Below are positions 33,503 to 43,164 of a stretch of 64,000 nucleotides of DNA, piece after piece. The DNA comes from Saprospiraceae bacterium (GTDB lineage: Bacteria; Bacteroidota; Bacteroidia; Chitinophagales; Saprospiraceae): assembly GCA_016787575.1 (NCBI GenBank), contig JAEUUO010000019.1, positions 124,001-188,000 on the forward strand, given 5' to 3'. The position numbers were made by a program, and so were the translations under genes. Position 1 is the stretch's first letter; each line of letters opens with the position of its first letter. The notes under the pieces are model-generated. The model was not told where the DNA came from and searched no databases. It saw only the letters and a list, made by a program, of their open reading frames with translations.

Positions 33503-35897
33503 ACGTCACTTACCTGGTTCGCTATTTGTTAAATCTCAATTGCTGCTTGAATTTGATAAAATAATTCAACTGGTAATTAACTATGCAGTTTCAGATCAGG
33601 CTAAATTGACTTTAGAACAATTAATTTATGAACCCTTTGTTGAAAATATTCAATTTGAGCTCGATTTACTTGAAGAATTAACAGAGGTAATTGGCTTGAA
33701 AGCTTTGAATTTAATTAATTTTGAACCTATCGAGTCTGATTTAACAAAGTTAAAAATTCCTGGCATTGAGGTTTCAGTTGATTCAATACTTAGATTAAGA
33801 AAAGTATTAATAAACAACCAGGAAATACTCCGATTTGCATCTGATCCTATTTTCCAAAATTATAAGCATTTTTTAAATTTCGTTAGTCTTTTGCCTGATT
33901 TGAATAAGCCATTACATGCTATAAATAAAATAGTTGACTTTAATGGTCTGATTCGTGACGATGCATCGTTGGAATTGTTGTCAATTCGCGAATCTATACA
34001 AAAACTCAATCGTTCACTTTATTCTACATTTAAAAGGGAGCTGGATCTATATAAGGTTAAATCATATTTAGCAGAAGGTGATGAATCTATTCGAAATGGA
34101 AGATATGTTTTAAGAGTTCAAGCAGAACACAAGAGAAAAATTCCAGGGATGTTGGTGGGTGAATCTGATAGCGGAAAAACCGCATTTATTGAGCCTCAGG
34201 TTTGTTTTGAACTAAATAATAAATTAACAGAACTTAATCTGGATGAACAGCGGGAAATTAGTAAAATATTGGCCAATCTTGGTTTGGTTCTTAGGCCATT
34301 TATGGAGCTTTATAAAGTATCGTTTAATCAAATTTTAGCTACTGATATATTGCTTGCAAAAGCTCATTATGCTAAGAGTATCCAGGCAGTTAAACCCATT
34401 TTAAATGAAAATAAGTTGCTGCAATTAGTTACAGCTTTTCATCCGTTGTTGATTAATAAGTTTCAAAAATTGGATAAACTTCCAGTGCCAATGAACATTC
34501 GATTGGATGAAACCCAAAGAATTCTTTTGATTTCAGGTCCAAATGCTGGCGGCAAAACTCTTGTTTTGAAAACAGTTGGATTGCTCCAATTGATGTTGCA
34601 AAAGGGTTTTTTAATACCAGTTTCAAAGAAATCAAATATTTGTTTGTTTAAAAAAATTTGGGTTGATATCGGTGATTGGCAGTCATTGGATGAAGGATTA
34701 AGCACTTATTCTGCTAAATTGGCTTACATGAAAAAACTTGTAAATGAAGCAGATAAAACCTCTCTGGTATTGATGGATGAGCTGGGAAGTGGCACTGAGC
34801 CCAAAATTGGAGGTGCCATTGCTGAGGCGGTTTTAAGTGAACTATTAAACTTAAAAGCTACTGGAATAATTAGTACGCATTATTCAAATTTAAAATCGTT
34901 TGCTCATGTCAATAAAGGGATCCAAAATGGTTCTATGTTGTATGATGAAACTAAAATGACTCCATTGTATAAATTGCAAATTGGAAAACCTGGAAGTTCT
35001 TACGCTTTAGACATTGCTAAGAAAATGCACTTTCCTAAAAAGCTAATTAAATATGCAAAAGAAAAGGTAGGAAATGATATCGTTAAGATGGAGGATCTTC
35101 TATCTAAAATGGAAGAAGAAAAGAGAAATCTGGAAGCATCCGTTTTAAATTATAAGAATAAGATTGACTCATTAAATAAATTGATTAAGGCTTATGAGGC
35201 TATGCAAAAACAATATGAGTTAAAGCGTCTTAAGTTGAAAATGGACAGCAAGCATGTGGAGTTTCAACAAAATTTGGAAATCAAAAAAGAGAATAACAAT
35301 ATTTTAAATGAGATACGTTCAAAATTGGACTTTGCTGAAGCCCAGAAGCAATTGGAACTTTCAAAGAAAAAAGTTAAGGAAGTTGCAGGTGAATTGAATC
35401 AGGCAGAGAGCGAATACTTTAATTTGGTTAAATCAACGCTTCCAAACCGCCTGATCAAACCTGGTGATAAAGTTTTCTTGATCAAACATGGCATGTCAGG
35501 GATAGTTGATGAAATTAATGATAAAAGGGCAAAAATAGTTACTGAATTTTTTACAGTGGAGTTAAATGTAAATGAATTGGTTTTTGAAAATCAAAGTCTA
35601 ATTGTAGAAAAAAAACCAAATGTAAACATTCAATTAGTTGACAAAGTGGCCACTTTATCTGGGACGATCGATTTAAGAGGGCAAAAGGTCGAACATGCAA
35701 TTCTGGCATTGGAAGATTATCTGGATCAGGCTTTGCTTACGAGTTTAAAAACGGCAAAAATTCTTCATGGCAAAGGATCAGGAGTTTTAAAAACGGCCAT
35801 TCACAAACAATTGAAGAAGTTTAAATTTGTGCAGTCATTCTATCATCCGGAAGAGGAAGAGGGTGGTGCAGGGATAACCATCGTTACATTTAACTAA
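33495..35897 (+). CDS. mutS2: MutS2 endonuclease/ribosome-rescue ATPase
   Basis: The 800-residue protein has a MutS core and clamp, ATPase domain with Walker A GPNAGGKT at 348-355 and Walker B LVLMDELGSGTEP, a long coiled coil (about 530-640) and a C-terminal Smr nuclease domain (LRGQKVEHAILALEDYL, LHGKGSG). There is no mismatch-binding domain I, which separates it from MutS1. MutS2 suppresses recombination in some species and splits collided ribosomes in Bacillus. The start is TTG 33495 inside the end of the TamB gene (stop 33500-33502); the next in-frame ATG would remove conserved sequence. It converges on tsaD with an 8-base overlap. Confidence 0.95.
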   Translation: MNKRHLPGSLFVKSQLLLEFDKIIQLVINYAVSDQAKLTLEQLIYEPFVENIQFELDLLEELTEVIGLKALNLINFEPIESDLTKLKIPGIEVSVDSILRLRKVLINNQEILRFASDPIFQNYKHFLNFVSLLPDLNKPLHAINKIVDFNGLIRDDASLELLSIRESIQKLNRSLYSTFKRELDLYKVKSYLAEGDESIRNGRYVLRVQAEHKRKIPGMLVGESDSGKTAFIEPQVCFELNNKLTELNLDEQREISKILANLGLVLRPFMELYKVSFNQILATDILLAKAHYAKSIQAVKPILNENKLLQLVTAFHPLLINKFQKLDKLPVPMNIRLDETQRILLISGPNAGGKTLVLKTVGLLQLMLQKGFLIPVSKKSNICLFKKIWVDIGDWQSLDEGLSTYSAKLAYMKKLVNEADKTSLVLMDELGSGTEPKIGGAIAEAVLSELLNLKATGIISTHYSNLKSFAHVNKGIQNGSMLYDETKMTPLYKLQIGKPGSSYALDIAKKMHFPKKLIKYAKEKVGNDIVKMEDLLSKMEEEKRNLEASVLNYKNKIDSLNKLIKAYEAMQKQYELKRLKLKMDSKHVEFQQNLEIKKENNNILNEIRSKLDFAEAQKQLELSKKKVKEVAGELNQAESEYFNLVKSTLPNRLIKPGDKVFLIKHGMSGIVDEINDKRAKIVTEFFTVELNVNELVFENQSLIVEKKPNVNIQLVDKVATLSGTIDLRGQKVEHAILALEDYLDQALLTSLKTAKILHGKGSGVLKTAIHKQLKKFKFVQSFYHPEEEEGGAGITIVTFN

Positions 35898-36894
35898 TGG
35901 GATACCTTGCCAAAGGCAGAAAACTATCTTCGCTAAATTCAAATTGTAAAAATTTATAATAACCTGCTGTTGCAATCATAGCTGCATTGTCAGTGCAATA
36001 ACTTAGTTTTGGTATACTGCAATTCCAACCATGTTTGATGCATAAAATGGATAGTTCTTTTCGCAGCTGAGAATTTGCGGACACTCCTCCGGCAATGCCA
36101 ATTGAAACGGCATTTTTATCTATTGCTGCTAATTCTAATTTTGTTATTAAGCTTTTTACAATGTTGTCTTGGATTGATGAACAAAGATCATTTAGGTTTT
36201 CTTTGATAAATTGAGGATTTGAGTTTAATTGATCTCGTAGAAAATATAAAACACTGGTTTTTAATCCACTGAAGCTAAAATTATAATCATTAACTTTTGC
36301 CATAGGAAATTTAAACTTAGCTTGCCCATTTTTAGCTAATTTGTCCATTTCCGGACCTGCAGGATATGGAAGGCCTAATAATTTGCCGGTTTTATCAATA
36401 GCTTCGCCAGCTGCATCGTCTAATGTTTGACCCAGCACTTCAATTTTAAAATTTTCTGAAATTAACAGGATTTGGGTATGGCCGCCTGAAACTGTTAAAC
36501 AAATCAATGGTAGCAAAGGCTTTTCATCAATAAACAAAGATAAAACATGCGCTTGTAGGTGATTCACTTCAATTAAGGGTATTTTAAGGCAAATGCTTAG
36601 CGCTTTGGCAAAGCTAATGCCCACCAGAAGTGATCCAATTAAACCAGGTCCACGGGTAACTGCAATTGCGCTCAGACTGCTTTTTGTAATGCCAGCTTCT
36701 TTTAAAGCTTGATCGCACAACGGTACAATAGTCTCTACATGCAATCGTGAAGCGGCTTCAGGTACTACCCCTCCAAATTTTTTGTGAATCCATTGTGAAC
36801 TTATTAGATTGGATTTGACTTCTCCGTCAATAACAACAGAAACGGAGGTGTCATCACAGGATGATTCTATACCCAGAATAGTTATTTTGGACAT
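35890..36894 (-). CDS. tsaD: tRNA N6-adenosine threonylcarbamoyltransferase
   Basis: The 334-residue Kae1/TsaD protein begins with ILGIESSCDDTSVSV, has the metal-binding His pair in EVNHLQAHVLS (H112, H116), VSGGHTQI, the DDAAGEAIDKTGKLLGLPYP segment and GGVSANSQLR near the C-terminus. With TsaB and TsaE it adds threonylcarbamoyl to A37 of tRNAs reading ANN codons. TsaB/TsaE are not in this window. It overlaps the end of mutS2 by 8 bases and is divergent from the DUF3822 gene. Confidence 0.97.
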   Translation of the reverse strand: MSKITILGIESSCDDTSVSVVIDGEVKSNLISSQWIHKKFGGVVPEAASRLHVETIVPLCDQALKEAGITKSSLSAIAVTRGPGLIGSLLVGISFAKALSICLKIPLIEVNHLQAHVLSLFIDEKPLLPLICLTVSGGHTQILLISENFKIEVLGQTLDDAAGEAIDKTGKLLGLPYPAGPEMDKLAKNGQAKFKFPMAKVNDYNFSFSGLKTSVLYFLRDQLNSNPQFIKENLNDLCSSIQDNIVKSLITKLELAAIDKNAVSIGIAGGVSANSQLRKELSILCIKHGWNCSIPKLSYCTDNAAMIATAGYYKFLQFEFSEDSFLPLARYPIS

Positions 36895-36922
36895 TGACAG
36901 TTAAAAATTGTAATAATTCCTG

Positions 36923-36930
36923 CAAAATTA
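36923..36930 (-). promoter_or_regulatory. -7-like element for tsaD
   Basis: TAATTTTG on the minus strand matches TAnnTTTG, 28 bases before the tsaD ATG. No -33 TTG is evident. Confidence 0.35.
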
Positions 36931-36989
36931 ATAACCTTGCATTAGAAATTTGTACTATAACATTTTTTGCAATATTCAAAGTCTAAATT

Positions 36990-37505
36990 ATGAGCACAGA
37001 AAATCCTTATTTTATTGATGCTGGTTGTGCAATTTCAATGACTTCTAAATTTCATATTTTATCAGAAAATTTAAATTTTGGAATTGAAACCTTAGTGCCT
37101 GTATATCCTAATGAAAGTATCATCAACCATACGGATACATTAAATTATCTAAAATATCAGTTTTGTGTTCCTGTGGAATTTATCAGTAATTTAAGCGTTC
37201 AAAATTTAAAACTTAAGCACATTACCGAATATTTCTTAAAATTTGAAGTGCTTAACGGAATCAATGTCTATATCAATGCAAATTATGCATTGATTTATAT
37301 AATTCGTATTGCAGATCCTGTGTTTATAAATATATTTAAGTTTAATACTCCTGAGGATTTGTTATATCACATAGTTCGGGTAAATCAGGAATTAAATCTG
37401 GAAAATGAAAATCAAAACATACAACTATTTGGTAGGATAGCAGAAGATTCTCAGATTATAAGATTATTAAAAATCTATTTTAGCAATGTTAGTAGTTTCA
37501 ACTAA
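36990..37505 (+). CDS. Short DUF3822-like protein
   Basis: A 171-residue protein with FKFNTPEDLLYHIVRVNQEL and LYINANYAL-like segments (YINANYALIYIIRI) that resemble the C-terminal half of DUF3822, an actin-like family found in Bacteroidota directly before rsmD. Here too rsmD follows after 25 bases, which supports the call. Most DUF3822 proteins I know are nearer 250-280 residues, so this one seems shortened in its first half. Function unknown. It may head the long plus-strand run through rsmD, argS, glnS, pyrR and pyrB. Confidence 0.65.
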   Translation: MSTENPYFIDAGCAISMTSKFHILSENLNFGIETLVPVYPNESIINHTDTLNYLKYQFCVPVEFISNLSVQNLKLKHITEYFLKFEVLNGINVYINANYALIYIIRIADPVFINIFKFNTPEDLLYHIVRVNQELNLENENQNIQLFGRIAEDSQIIRLLKIYFSNVSSFN

Positions 37506-37530
37506 TCTTTTTATCTAATTTTTAATTAAG

Positions 37531-38070
37531 ATGCGTATTTCTGGTGGTTTTCTTAAGGGTAGAGTTTTCAATCCACCTGCTAAAAACTGGCCAACTCGAC
37601 CTACGACTGATATATCTAGAGAAGCCCTTTTTAATATTTTAACAAATATTCTTGATTTTGAGTCAACTGATATGTTAGATTTATTCGGTGGAACCGGTGC
37701 ACATACATTTGAATTGATCTCAAGAGGAGGTAAAAGTTCTTGTTATGTTGATTTGCACAGGCCATGTTTGGAGTTTGTCAAAAAAACAGCAACTTCCTAT
37801 CAAATTCAAGATTTTATTGAATTTGTTAATTCCGATTACCTCCACTTTATAAAAAGTTGCAGAAAAAAATTCAATTATGTCTTTGCGGGGCCACCTTACC
37901 CTTTGCCAGGGCTCGCAAATATTCCTGATTTAATTGCAGAAGCAGCTCTGGTCTTGCCCAATGGCGTTTTTGTATTGGAGCATAATCCACAACATGATTT
38001 TAAGAACCATTCCCATTTTTGGCAGGAGCGGCATTATGGTCAAACATTTTTCAGTTTTTTTCGCTTTTAA
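37531..38070 (+). CDS. rsmD: RsmD family 16S rRNA methyltransferase, altered catalytic motif
   Basis: The 179-residue protein follows the RsmD pattern: MRISGGFLKGR start, PTRPTTDISREALFNIL, SAM motif I LDLFGGTGAHTFE (49-61). RsmD methylates N2 of G966 in 16S rRNA. The catalytic motif is normally DPPY; here residues 119-123 read AGPPY, so Gly120 replaces the Asp whose side chain holds the target amino group. The base sequence (gcg ggg cca cct tac) is clear. The enzyme may be slower, inactive, or use another residue. It is 25 bases after the DUF3822 gene and 20 bases before argS. Confidence 0.88.
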   Translation: MRISGGFLKGRVFNPPAKNWPTRPTTDISREALFNILTNILDFESTDMLDLFGGTGAHTFELISRGGKSSCYVDLHRPCLEFVKKTATSYQIQDFIEFVNSDYLHFIKSCRKKFNYVFAGPPYPLPGLANIPDLIAEAALVLPNGVFVLEHNPQHDFKNHSHFWQERHYGQTFFSFFRF

Positions 38071-38090
38071 TGCTTAAATTTGGGCTTTGA

Positions 38091-39962
38091 ATGGATATGC
38101 TTTCGGCCCTTTTTCAAGAATCTTATTTTACTGTTTTTAATTATAGCGGAGACAAGTCTGAGTTTGCTGTAATGAATTGTTCCCAAGAATTTGATGCGGA
38201 TTTTACATTTGTGTTATTTCCTTGGGTAAAAAAACTCGGATTAAAGCCAGAAGAGATTGGTTTAAAACTTGGAGAGTATTTATTAAATAATAATTCCATT
38301 TCCGGATATTTTGTAGTTAAGGGATTTTTCAATTTTACATTGCATGACAATTTCTGGATGGATGAAATATATAGAATCCATAAATTAAAAACCAATGAAC
38401 TTGTTGTTCAAACGGATACTCCTTTAAAGTATTTAGTGGAGTATTGTTCTCCAAATACAAACAAGCCTCTTCATTTAGGGCATATCAGAAATATTTTACT
38501 TGGTTGGTCTTTGTCAAATATTCTTAAGGCAATCGGTCATCGAGTAGAGACAACGCAAGTAATAAATGATCGCGGTGTTGCTATTTGCAAAAGCATGCTG
38601 GCATGGAAGAAATTTTCCAATGGTGAAACGCCGGAGTCTACTGGGATAAAGCCAGATCATTTTGTTGGGGATTATTATGTTTTGTTTGATAAAAAATTGA
38701 ATGAAGAATATTTATCGTGGCAAAATTCTGATGAAGGTAAAACGATATTAAAAAACCTATTGGGCCAGTATGTGAATAGTTTGAATTCTGACCCATCCGT
38801 AAATGACGAAAAAATAACTTCAGATTTATTTAAAAAATATAAAAACGATTATTTCAATACATATAGCGTATTAGGTAAAGAAGTGCGTGAAATGTTATTG
38901 AAATGGGAAAATCACGATCAAGAAACCAGATTGCTTTGGAAAAAAATGAACGATTGGGTTTATTTGGGATTTAATGAATCATTTAAAAAATTAAATGTTT
39001 CATTTGATTACATATATTATGAGTCCAATACCTATTTATTAGGAAAAGATATTGTTGAGCTGGGTTTAAATAAAGGAGTATTTTACCAGTTGCCAGATCG
39101 ATCTGTTTGGGTTAATCTGGAAGATGTTGGACTAGACAATAAAATCGTCCTTCGAAGTGACGGAACATCTGTATATATAACACAAGATCTGGGTACAATA
39201 AAGCAACGATACGAAAGGCATCATTCTGATAAATATATTTATATTGTAGCAGATGAACAAGACTACCATTTTAAAGTATTATTTGAGACGGTTAAAAAAC
39301 TTGGCGAGCCTTATGCTCATAATTTATATCATTGCTCCTATGGTATGGTGGATTTGCCAACCGGAAAAATGAAATCTCGGGAAGGAACCGTAGTTGATGC
39401 CGATGATTTAATAGCAGAGGTAATACATGAAGCCACCTCTATGGCAGAAGAACGAGGCGAAATAGCTGCTTTGCCAAAAGAGCAAAAAGATAAAATTTGC
39501 ACTGATATCGCATTGGCAGCATTAAAGTACTTTATATTAAAAGTCTCGTATAAGAAGCGTATGATTTTTGATCCAAAAGAGTCTGTTGATATGCAAGGTC
39601 ATACAGGGCCTTATATCGTAAATGCATATGTAAGGATTCAATCTATTTTAAGGAAAGCGACTTTTAGCATAGATTTAAATGTGCCTGCTAAAATAAGTCG
39701 TCCAGAAAGAAATTTGATTCGATCCATGAATACGTATGATAAAATACTATTTGAAGCAGCTGATTCATTTGATCCTGCTCATTTGGCTAATTATTTATAC
39801 CAATTGGCAAAAGATTTTCACAAATATTACCATGACCATAGAATTTTGAATGCTGAAACAGCTGAGTTAATAAACTTTAGATTAATGATTTGTGAAAATG
39901 TTGCAAAATACTTAACGCATGGAATGAATTGTTTAGGAATCAGTATGCCCGATAGAATGTAA
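38091..39962 (+). CDS. argS: Arginyl-tRNA synthetase
   Basis: At 623 residues this class I synthetase has the ArgRS N-terminal tRNA D-loop domain (about 1-115), the HIGH motif as HLGH in SPNTNKPLHLGHIRNILLG, VTQDLG-type sequence (YITQDLGT), DEQDYHFKVLFE, the KMSK-like GKMKSREGTVVDAD and a C-terminal DALR anticodon-binding domain. It charges tRNA-Arg. Start at ATG 38091 (MDMLSALFQ); ATG 38097 is equally possible. glnS follows after 9 bases in the same direction, an unusual pairing of two synthetase genes. Confidence 0.97.
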   Translation: MDMLSALFQESYFTVFNYSGDKSEFAVMNCSQEFDADFTFVLFPWVKKLGLKPEEIGLKLGEYLLNNNSISGYFVVKGFFNFTLHDNFWMDEIYRIHKLKTNELVVQTDTPLKYLVEYCSPNTNKPLHLGHIRNILLGWSLSNILKAIGHRVETTQVINDRGVAICKSMLAWKKFSNGETPESTGIKPDHFVGDYYVLFDKKLNEEYLSWQNSDEGKTILKNLLGQYVNSLNSDPSVNDEKITSDLFKKYKNDYFNTYSVLGKEVREMLLKWENHDQETRLLWKKMNDWVYLGFNESFKKLNVSFDYIYYESNTYLLGKDIVELGLNKGVFYQLPDRSVWVNLEDVGLDNKIVLRSDGTSVYITQDLGTIKQRYERHHSDKYIYIVADEQDYHFKVLFETVKKLGEPYAHNLYHCSYGMVDLPTGKMKSREGTVVDADDLIAEVIHEATSMAEERGEIAALPKEQKDKICTDIALAALKYFILKVSYKKRMIFDPKESVDMQGHTGPYIVNAYVRIQSILRKATFSIDLNVPAKISRPERNLIRSMNTYDKILFEAADSFDPAHLANYLYQLAKDFHKYYHDHRILNAETAELINFRLMICENVAKYLTHGMNCLGISMPDRM

Positions 39963-39971
39963 ATTTATATT

Positions 39972-41642
39972 ATGGATGAAAGTGTAAACAAAACCTTGAA
40001 TTTTATCGAGGATATTATAGAGGAAGACATTAGAAATGGAAAACATGGAGGAAGGGTTCATACCAGATTTCCTCCCGAGCCAAATGGCTATCTTCATATA
40101 GGTCATGCAAAATCAATTTGCTTGAATTTTGGATTGGCATTAAAATATAAAGGCAAAACAAATCTTAGATTTGATGATACAAATCCTGTTACTGAAGAAA
40201 CAGAATATGTAGAGTCCATAAAACAAGATATTCAATGGCTAGGATTTAGTTGGGAGGATCGCGAATTTTATGCAAGCGATTATTTTGAGCAATTGTTTCA
40301 ATTTGCTGTGCAACTAATTAAAAAAGGCAAAGCTTATGTGGATGATTTAAGTGCTGAAGAAATTGCAAAATATAAAAAGAGCCCTACGGAAGCAGGATTG
40401 GAAAGTCCGTTTAGAAACAGAAATATTGAAGAAAATTTAGACTTGTTCTTCAAAATGCGGGATGGTAAATTTCAGGAGGGAGAAAAGGTTTTACGTGCAA
40501 AAATAGATATGGGCTCTCCAAATATGCATATGAGAGATCCCATTTTATACCGCATTTTATACAAGCCACATCATCGCACAGGTACTGAGTGGTGCATTTA
40601 TCCAATGTATGATTTTGCACATGGACAGTCAGATTCTATTGAAGGCATAACGCATTCGATTTGTACATTGGAGTTTGAAAATCACAGACCTTTGTATAAT
40701 TGGTGTATTGAAAATCTAGGCATTTTTCCTTCACAACAAATTGAGTTTGCAAGATTGAATTTAAGTTATACAGTAATGAGCAAACGGAAATTACTGCAAC
40801 TCGTTCGTGAAAATTATGTAGAAGGGTGGGACGACCCTAGAATGCCTACTTTGTGTGGACTTAGACGTAGAGGCTATACTCCTGAAGCTATTCGGCATTT
40901 TACAAATTTGGTTGGGATTGCCCGTAGAGACAATGTGATTGATTTGGCTTTACTTGAATTTGCGGTTCGGGAAGATCTAAATAAACGAGCAACCCGTGTC
41001 ATGGCAATTTTCGATCCTTTAAAAGTAATTCTTACAAATTACGAGAATCAAATTGAGCAATTAGAAATAGAAAATAACCCTGAAGATCCTGAAGCAGGAA
41101 AGCGACTTGTGCCTTTTGGAAAAGTATTGTATATTGAACAAGAAGATTTTATGGAAAACCCCGTTGATAAGTACTTTCGCTTAACCAAAGACGGAATGGT
41201 TAGATTAAAGGGAGCTTATATTGTAAAATGCGAAGAAATTATTAAAGATAATAATGGTAAAGTAATTGAATTGCATTGTTCGTATATTCAAAATAGTAAA
41301 AGTGGTCAGGATCAATCGGGACTGAAACCCAAAGCTACTATTCATTGGGTTGAGGAGAGCAATGCAATTAATGCTGAATTGCGATTGTACGATCGGTTAT
41401 TTACGGTGCCTGACCCGGATGATCAAGAATTAGATTTTAAAGCATTTATTAACAAGGATTCTTTGGTTAAAATTAAAGCTGCTAAGGTTGAACCATTTTT
41501 GAAATCAACGAAGCCAGGAAATTTTTATCAGTTTATAAGAAAAGCTTATTTTGCTACAGATTTAGATTCGACATCGGAAAATTTGATTTTTAATCGGACT
41601 GTCAATTTGAAAGATTCTTGGCAAAAAACACAGGATAAATAG
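39972..41642 (+). CDS. glnS: Glutaminyl-tRNA synthetase
   Basis: The 556-residue GlnRS has [17 protein letters not shown] (HIGH motif at 43-46), [10 protein letters not shown], the GlnRS-specific [20 protein letters not shown] and VMSKRK as the KMSKS motif, then two beta-barrel anticodon domains. It charges tRNA-Gln directly, so glutamine need not be made by the Glu-tRNA(Gln) amidotransferase route. Nine bases separate it from argS and eight from pyrR. Length and motifs are normal for Bacteroidota/gamma-proteobacterial type GlnRS. Confidence 0.97.
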   Translation: MDESVNKTLNFIEDIIEEDIRNGKHGGRVHTRFPPEPNGYLHIGHAKSICLNFGLALKYKGKTNLRFDDTNPVTEETEYVESIKQDIQWLGFSWEDREFYASDYFEQLFQFAVQLIKKGKAYVDDLSAEEIAKYKKSPTEAGLESPFRNRNIEENLDLFFKMRDGKFQEGEKVLRAKIDMGSPNMHMRDPILYRILYKPHHRTGTEWCIYPMYDFAHGQSDSIEGITHSICTLEFENHRPLYNWCIENLGIFPSQQIEFARLNLSYTVMSKRKLLQLVRENYVEGWDDPRMPTLCGLRRRGYTPEAIRHFTNLVGIARRDNVIDLALLEFAVREDLNKRATRVMAIFDPLKVILTNYENQIEQLEIENNPEDPEAGKRLVPFGKVLYIEQEDFMENPVDKYFRLTKDGMVRLKGAYIVKCEEIIKDNNGKVIELHCSYIQNSKSGQDQSGLKPKATIHWVEESNAINAELRLYDRLFTVPDPDDQELDFKAFINKDSLVKIKAAKVEPFLKSTKPGNFYQFIRKAYFATDLDSTSENLIFNRTVNLKDSWQKTQDK

Positions 41643-41650
41643 ATTTTGTA

Positions 41651-42205
41651 ATGAGTAAAAAGGCCAAAGTTATACTTACAGAAGAAGCAATGAATATTGC
41701 TCTTGACAGGCTTTGTTATCAATTAATTGAACAACACGATGATTTTTCTAACAGCTGTTTAATTGGAATTCAACATAAAGGCGCTTTACTTGCTGATCGA
41801 CTTTTTCGAAAATTGAAAGATTTGAATCCCACCAATTATCTTGAATTTGGAAAAATAGACATTACCTTTTCCAGAGATGATTTTAAAACTAATTTTAAAT
41901 TACAACCCTCTTATCCAACAGAAATTAATTTTTTGGTTGAGTCTAAGCGGGTCATCCTGGTAGACGATGTTTTATATACTGGTAGAACCATTCAAGCAGC
42001 TTTGCATGAAATTCAAAATTATGGAAGACCCCATAAAACAGAACTTCTCGTATTGGTTGACAGACATTTTAACAGGCAAGTTCCAATTCAAGCAGATTAT
42101 TTTGGAATTCGAGTTGACGCATTGGACAATTCCTACGTAAAGGTAGATTGGAAAGAGGAAAGCGGTACGGATCGCGTTTTATTTTATGAAAAAGAACGTG
42201 AATAA
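41651..42205 (+). CDS. pyrR: PyrR family bifunctional regulator / uracil phosphoribosyltransferase
   Basis: A 184-residue PRTase-fold protein with the PRPP motif VILVDDVLYTGRTIQAAL at 101-118, GIQHKGALLADRL, DITFSRDDF and LVDRHFNRQVPIQADYFG, all PyrR features. In Bacillus PyrR binds pyr mRNA leaders in the presence of UMP and attenuates transcription; it also makes UMP from uracil. The next gene is pyrB, in keeping with a pyr role. I see no leader or attenuator between glnS and pyrR (8 bases), so any PyrR-RNA control must act elsewhere, for example before other pyr genes. Confidence 0.93.
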   Translation: MSKKAKVILTEEAMNIALDRLCYQLIEQHDDFSNSCLIGIQHKGALLADRLFRKLKDLNPTNYLEFGKIDITFSRDDFKTNFKLQPSYPTEINFLVESKRVILVDDVLYTGRTIQAALHEIQNYGRPHKTELLVLVDRHFNRQVPIQADYFGIRVDALDNSYVKVDWKEESGTDRVLFYEKERE

Positions 42206-42215
42206 TCTTTTAGAA

Positions 42216-43154
42216 ATGACGGACCAAAAAATAAGCACCAGACATTTAATTGGTATCAGAGATCTGACAGTTGCTGATATTAAATTATTGCTAGAAACAG
42301 GAAAGCAATTTAAAGAAGTATTGCAAAGACCAATTAAAAAAGTGCCATCTTTAAGAGATGTTACAATAGCCAATTTATTTTTTGAAAACTCTACTCGAAC
42401 CAGGATGTCATTTGAATTGGCTGAAAAACGACTCTCGGCGGATGTAATAAATTTTTCAGCAAGTGGCTCTTCTGTTTCCAAAGGAGAAAGTCTATTGGAT
42501 ACTGTGCAGAATATTCTGGCAATGAAAGTGGATATTATTGTTTTGCGACATGCTGCAGTTGGGGCGGCAAAATTTTTATCCGAAAAAGTTCCGGCAACTA
42601 TTGTAAATGCAGGTGATGGTACGCACGAACATCCAACACAAGCATTGTTAGATGCCTTTTCAATTCAAGAGGCTTTGGGCACTATAAAGAATGTTAAAGT
42701 TGCATTAATTGGAGATATACTTCATAGTAGGGTAGCGCTTTCTAACATACTTTGTTTAAATAAATTAGGTGCAAAAGTTAAGGTCTGCGGACCTCCAACC
42801 TTGATTCCAAAATACATAGAATCCTTGGGCGTTGAAATTGAATTCAATCTACAAAATATTTTAAATTGGTGTGATGTCGCCAATGTTTTGCGAATTCAAA
42901 CTGAACGAATGGAATTGCAGTATTTTCCTTCGGCAAGGGAATACAGTCAATTTTTCGGAGTATCAAAAAACGAACTTGATTTATTGTCAAAAAAAATTGT
43001 ATTGATGCATCCGGGACCTATTAATAGAGGTGTTGAATTGAATTCTGATGCCGCAGATTCTGAATATTCTATAATTTTAAACCAAGTGGAAAATGGAGTA
43101 GCAATTCGCATGGCTGTTCTTTATCATTTGGCGGGTCATAGAATGTCAAGTTGA
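42216..43154 (+). CDS. pyrB: Aspartate carbamoyltransferase catalytic subunit
   Basis: From ATG 42216 the protein is 312 residues, starting MTDQKISTRHLIGIRDL, which matches the short N-terminus usual in homologues. An in-frame ATG at 42186 would overlap pyrR by 20 bases. Motifs: FFENSTRTRMSFELAEKRL (carbamoyl-phosphate binding), the K in SGSSVSKGES, HEHPTQALLDAF-type GDGTHEHPTQALLDAFS, and MHPGPINRGVE. It makes carbamoyl-aspartate, the first committed step of pyrimidine synthesis. No pyrI regulatory gene is present. It lies 10 bases after pyrR and 10 bases before a glycosyltransferase gene. Confidence 0.95.
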   Translation: MTDQKISTRHLIGIRDLTVADIKLLLETGKQFKEVLQRPIKKVPSLRDVTIANLFFENSTRTRMSFELAEKRLSADVINFSASGSSVSKGESLLDTVQNILAMKVDIIVLRHAAVGAAKFLSEKVPATIVNAGDGTHEHPTQALLDAFSIQEALGTIKNVKVALIGDILHSRVALSNILCLNKLGAKVKVCGPPTLIPKYIESLGVEIEFNLQNILNWCDVANVLRIQTERMELQYFPSAREYSQFFGVSKNELDLLSKKIVLMHPGPINRGVELNSDAADSEYSIILNQVENGVAIRMAVLYHLAGHRMSS

Positions 43155-43164
43155 CGCATTTTGA

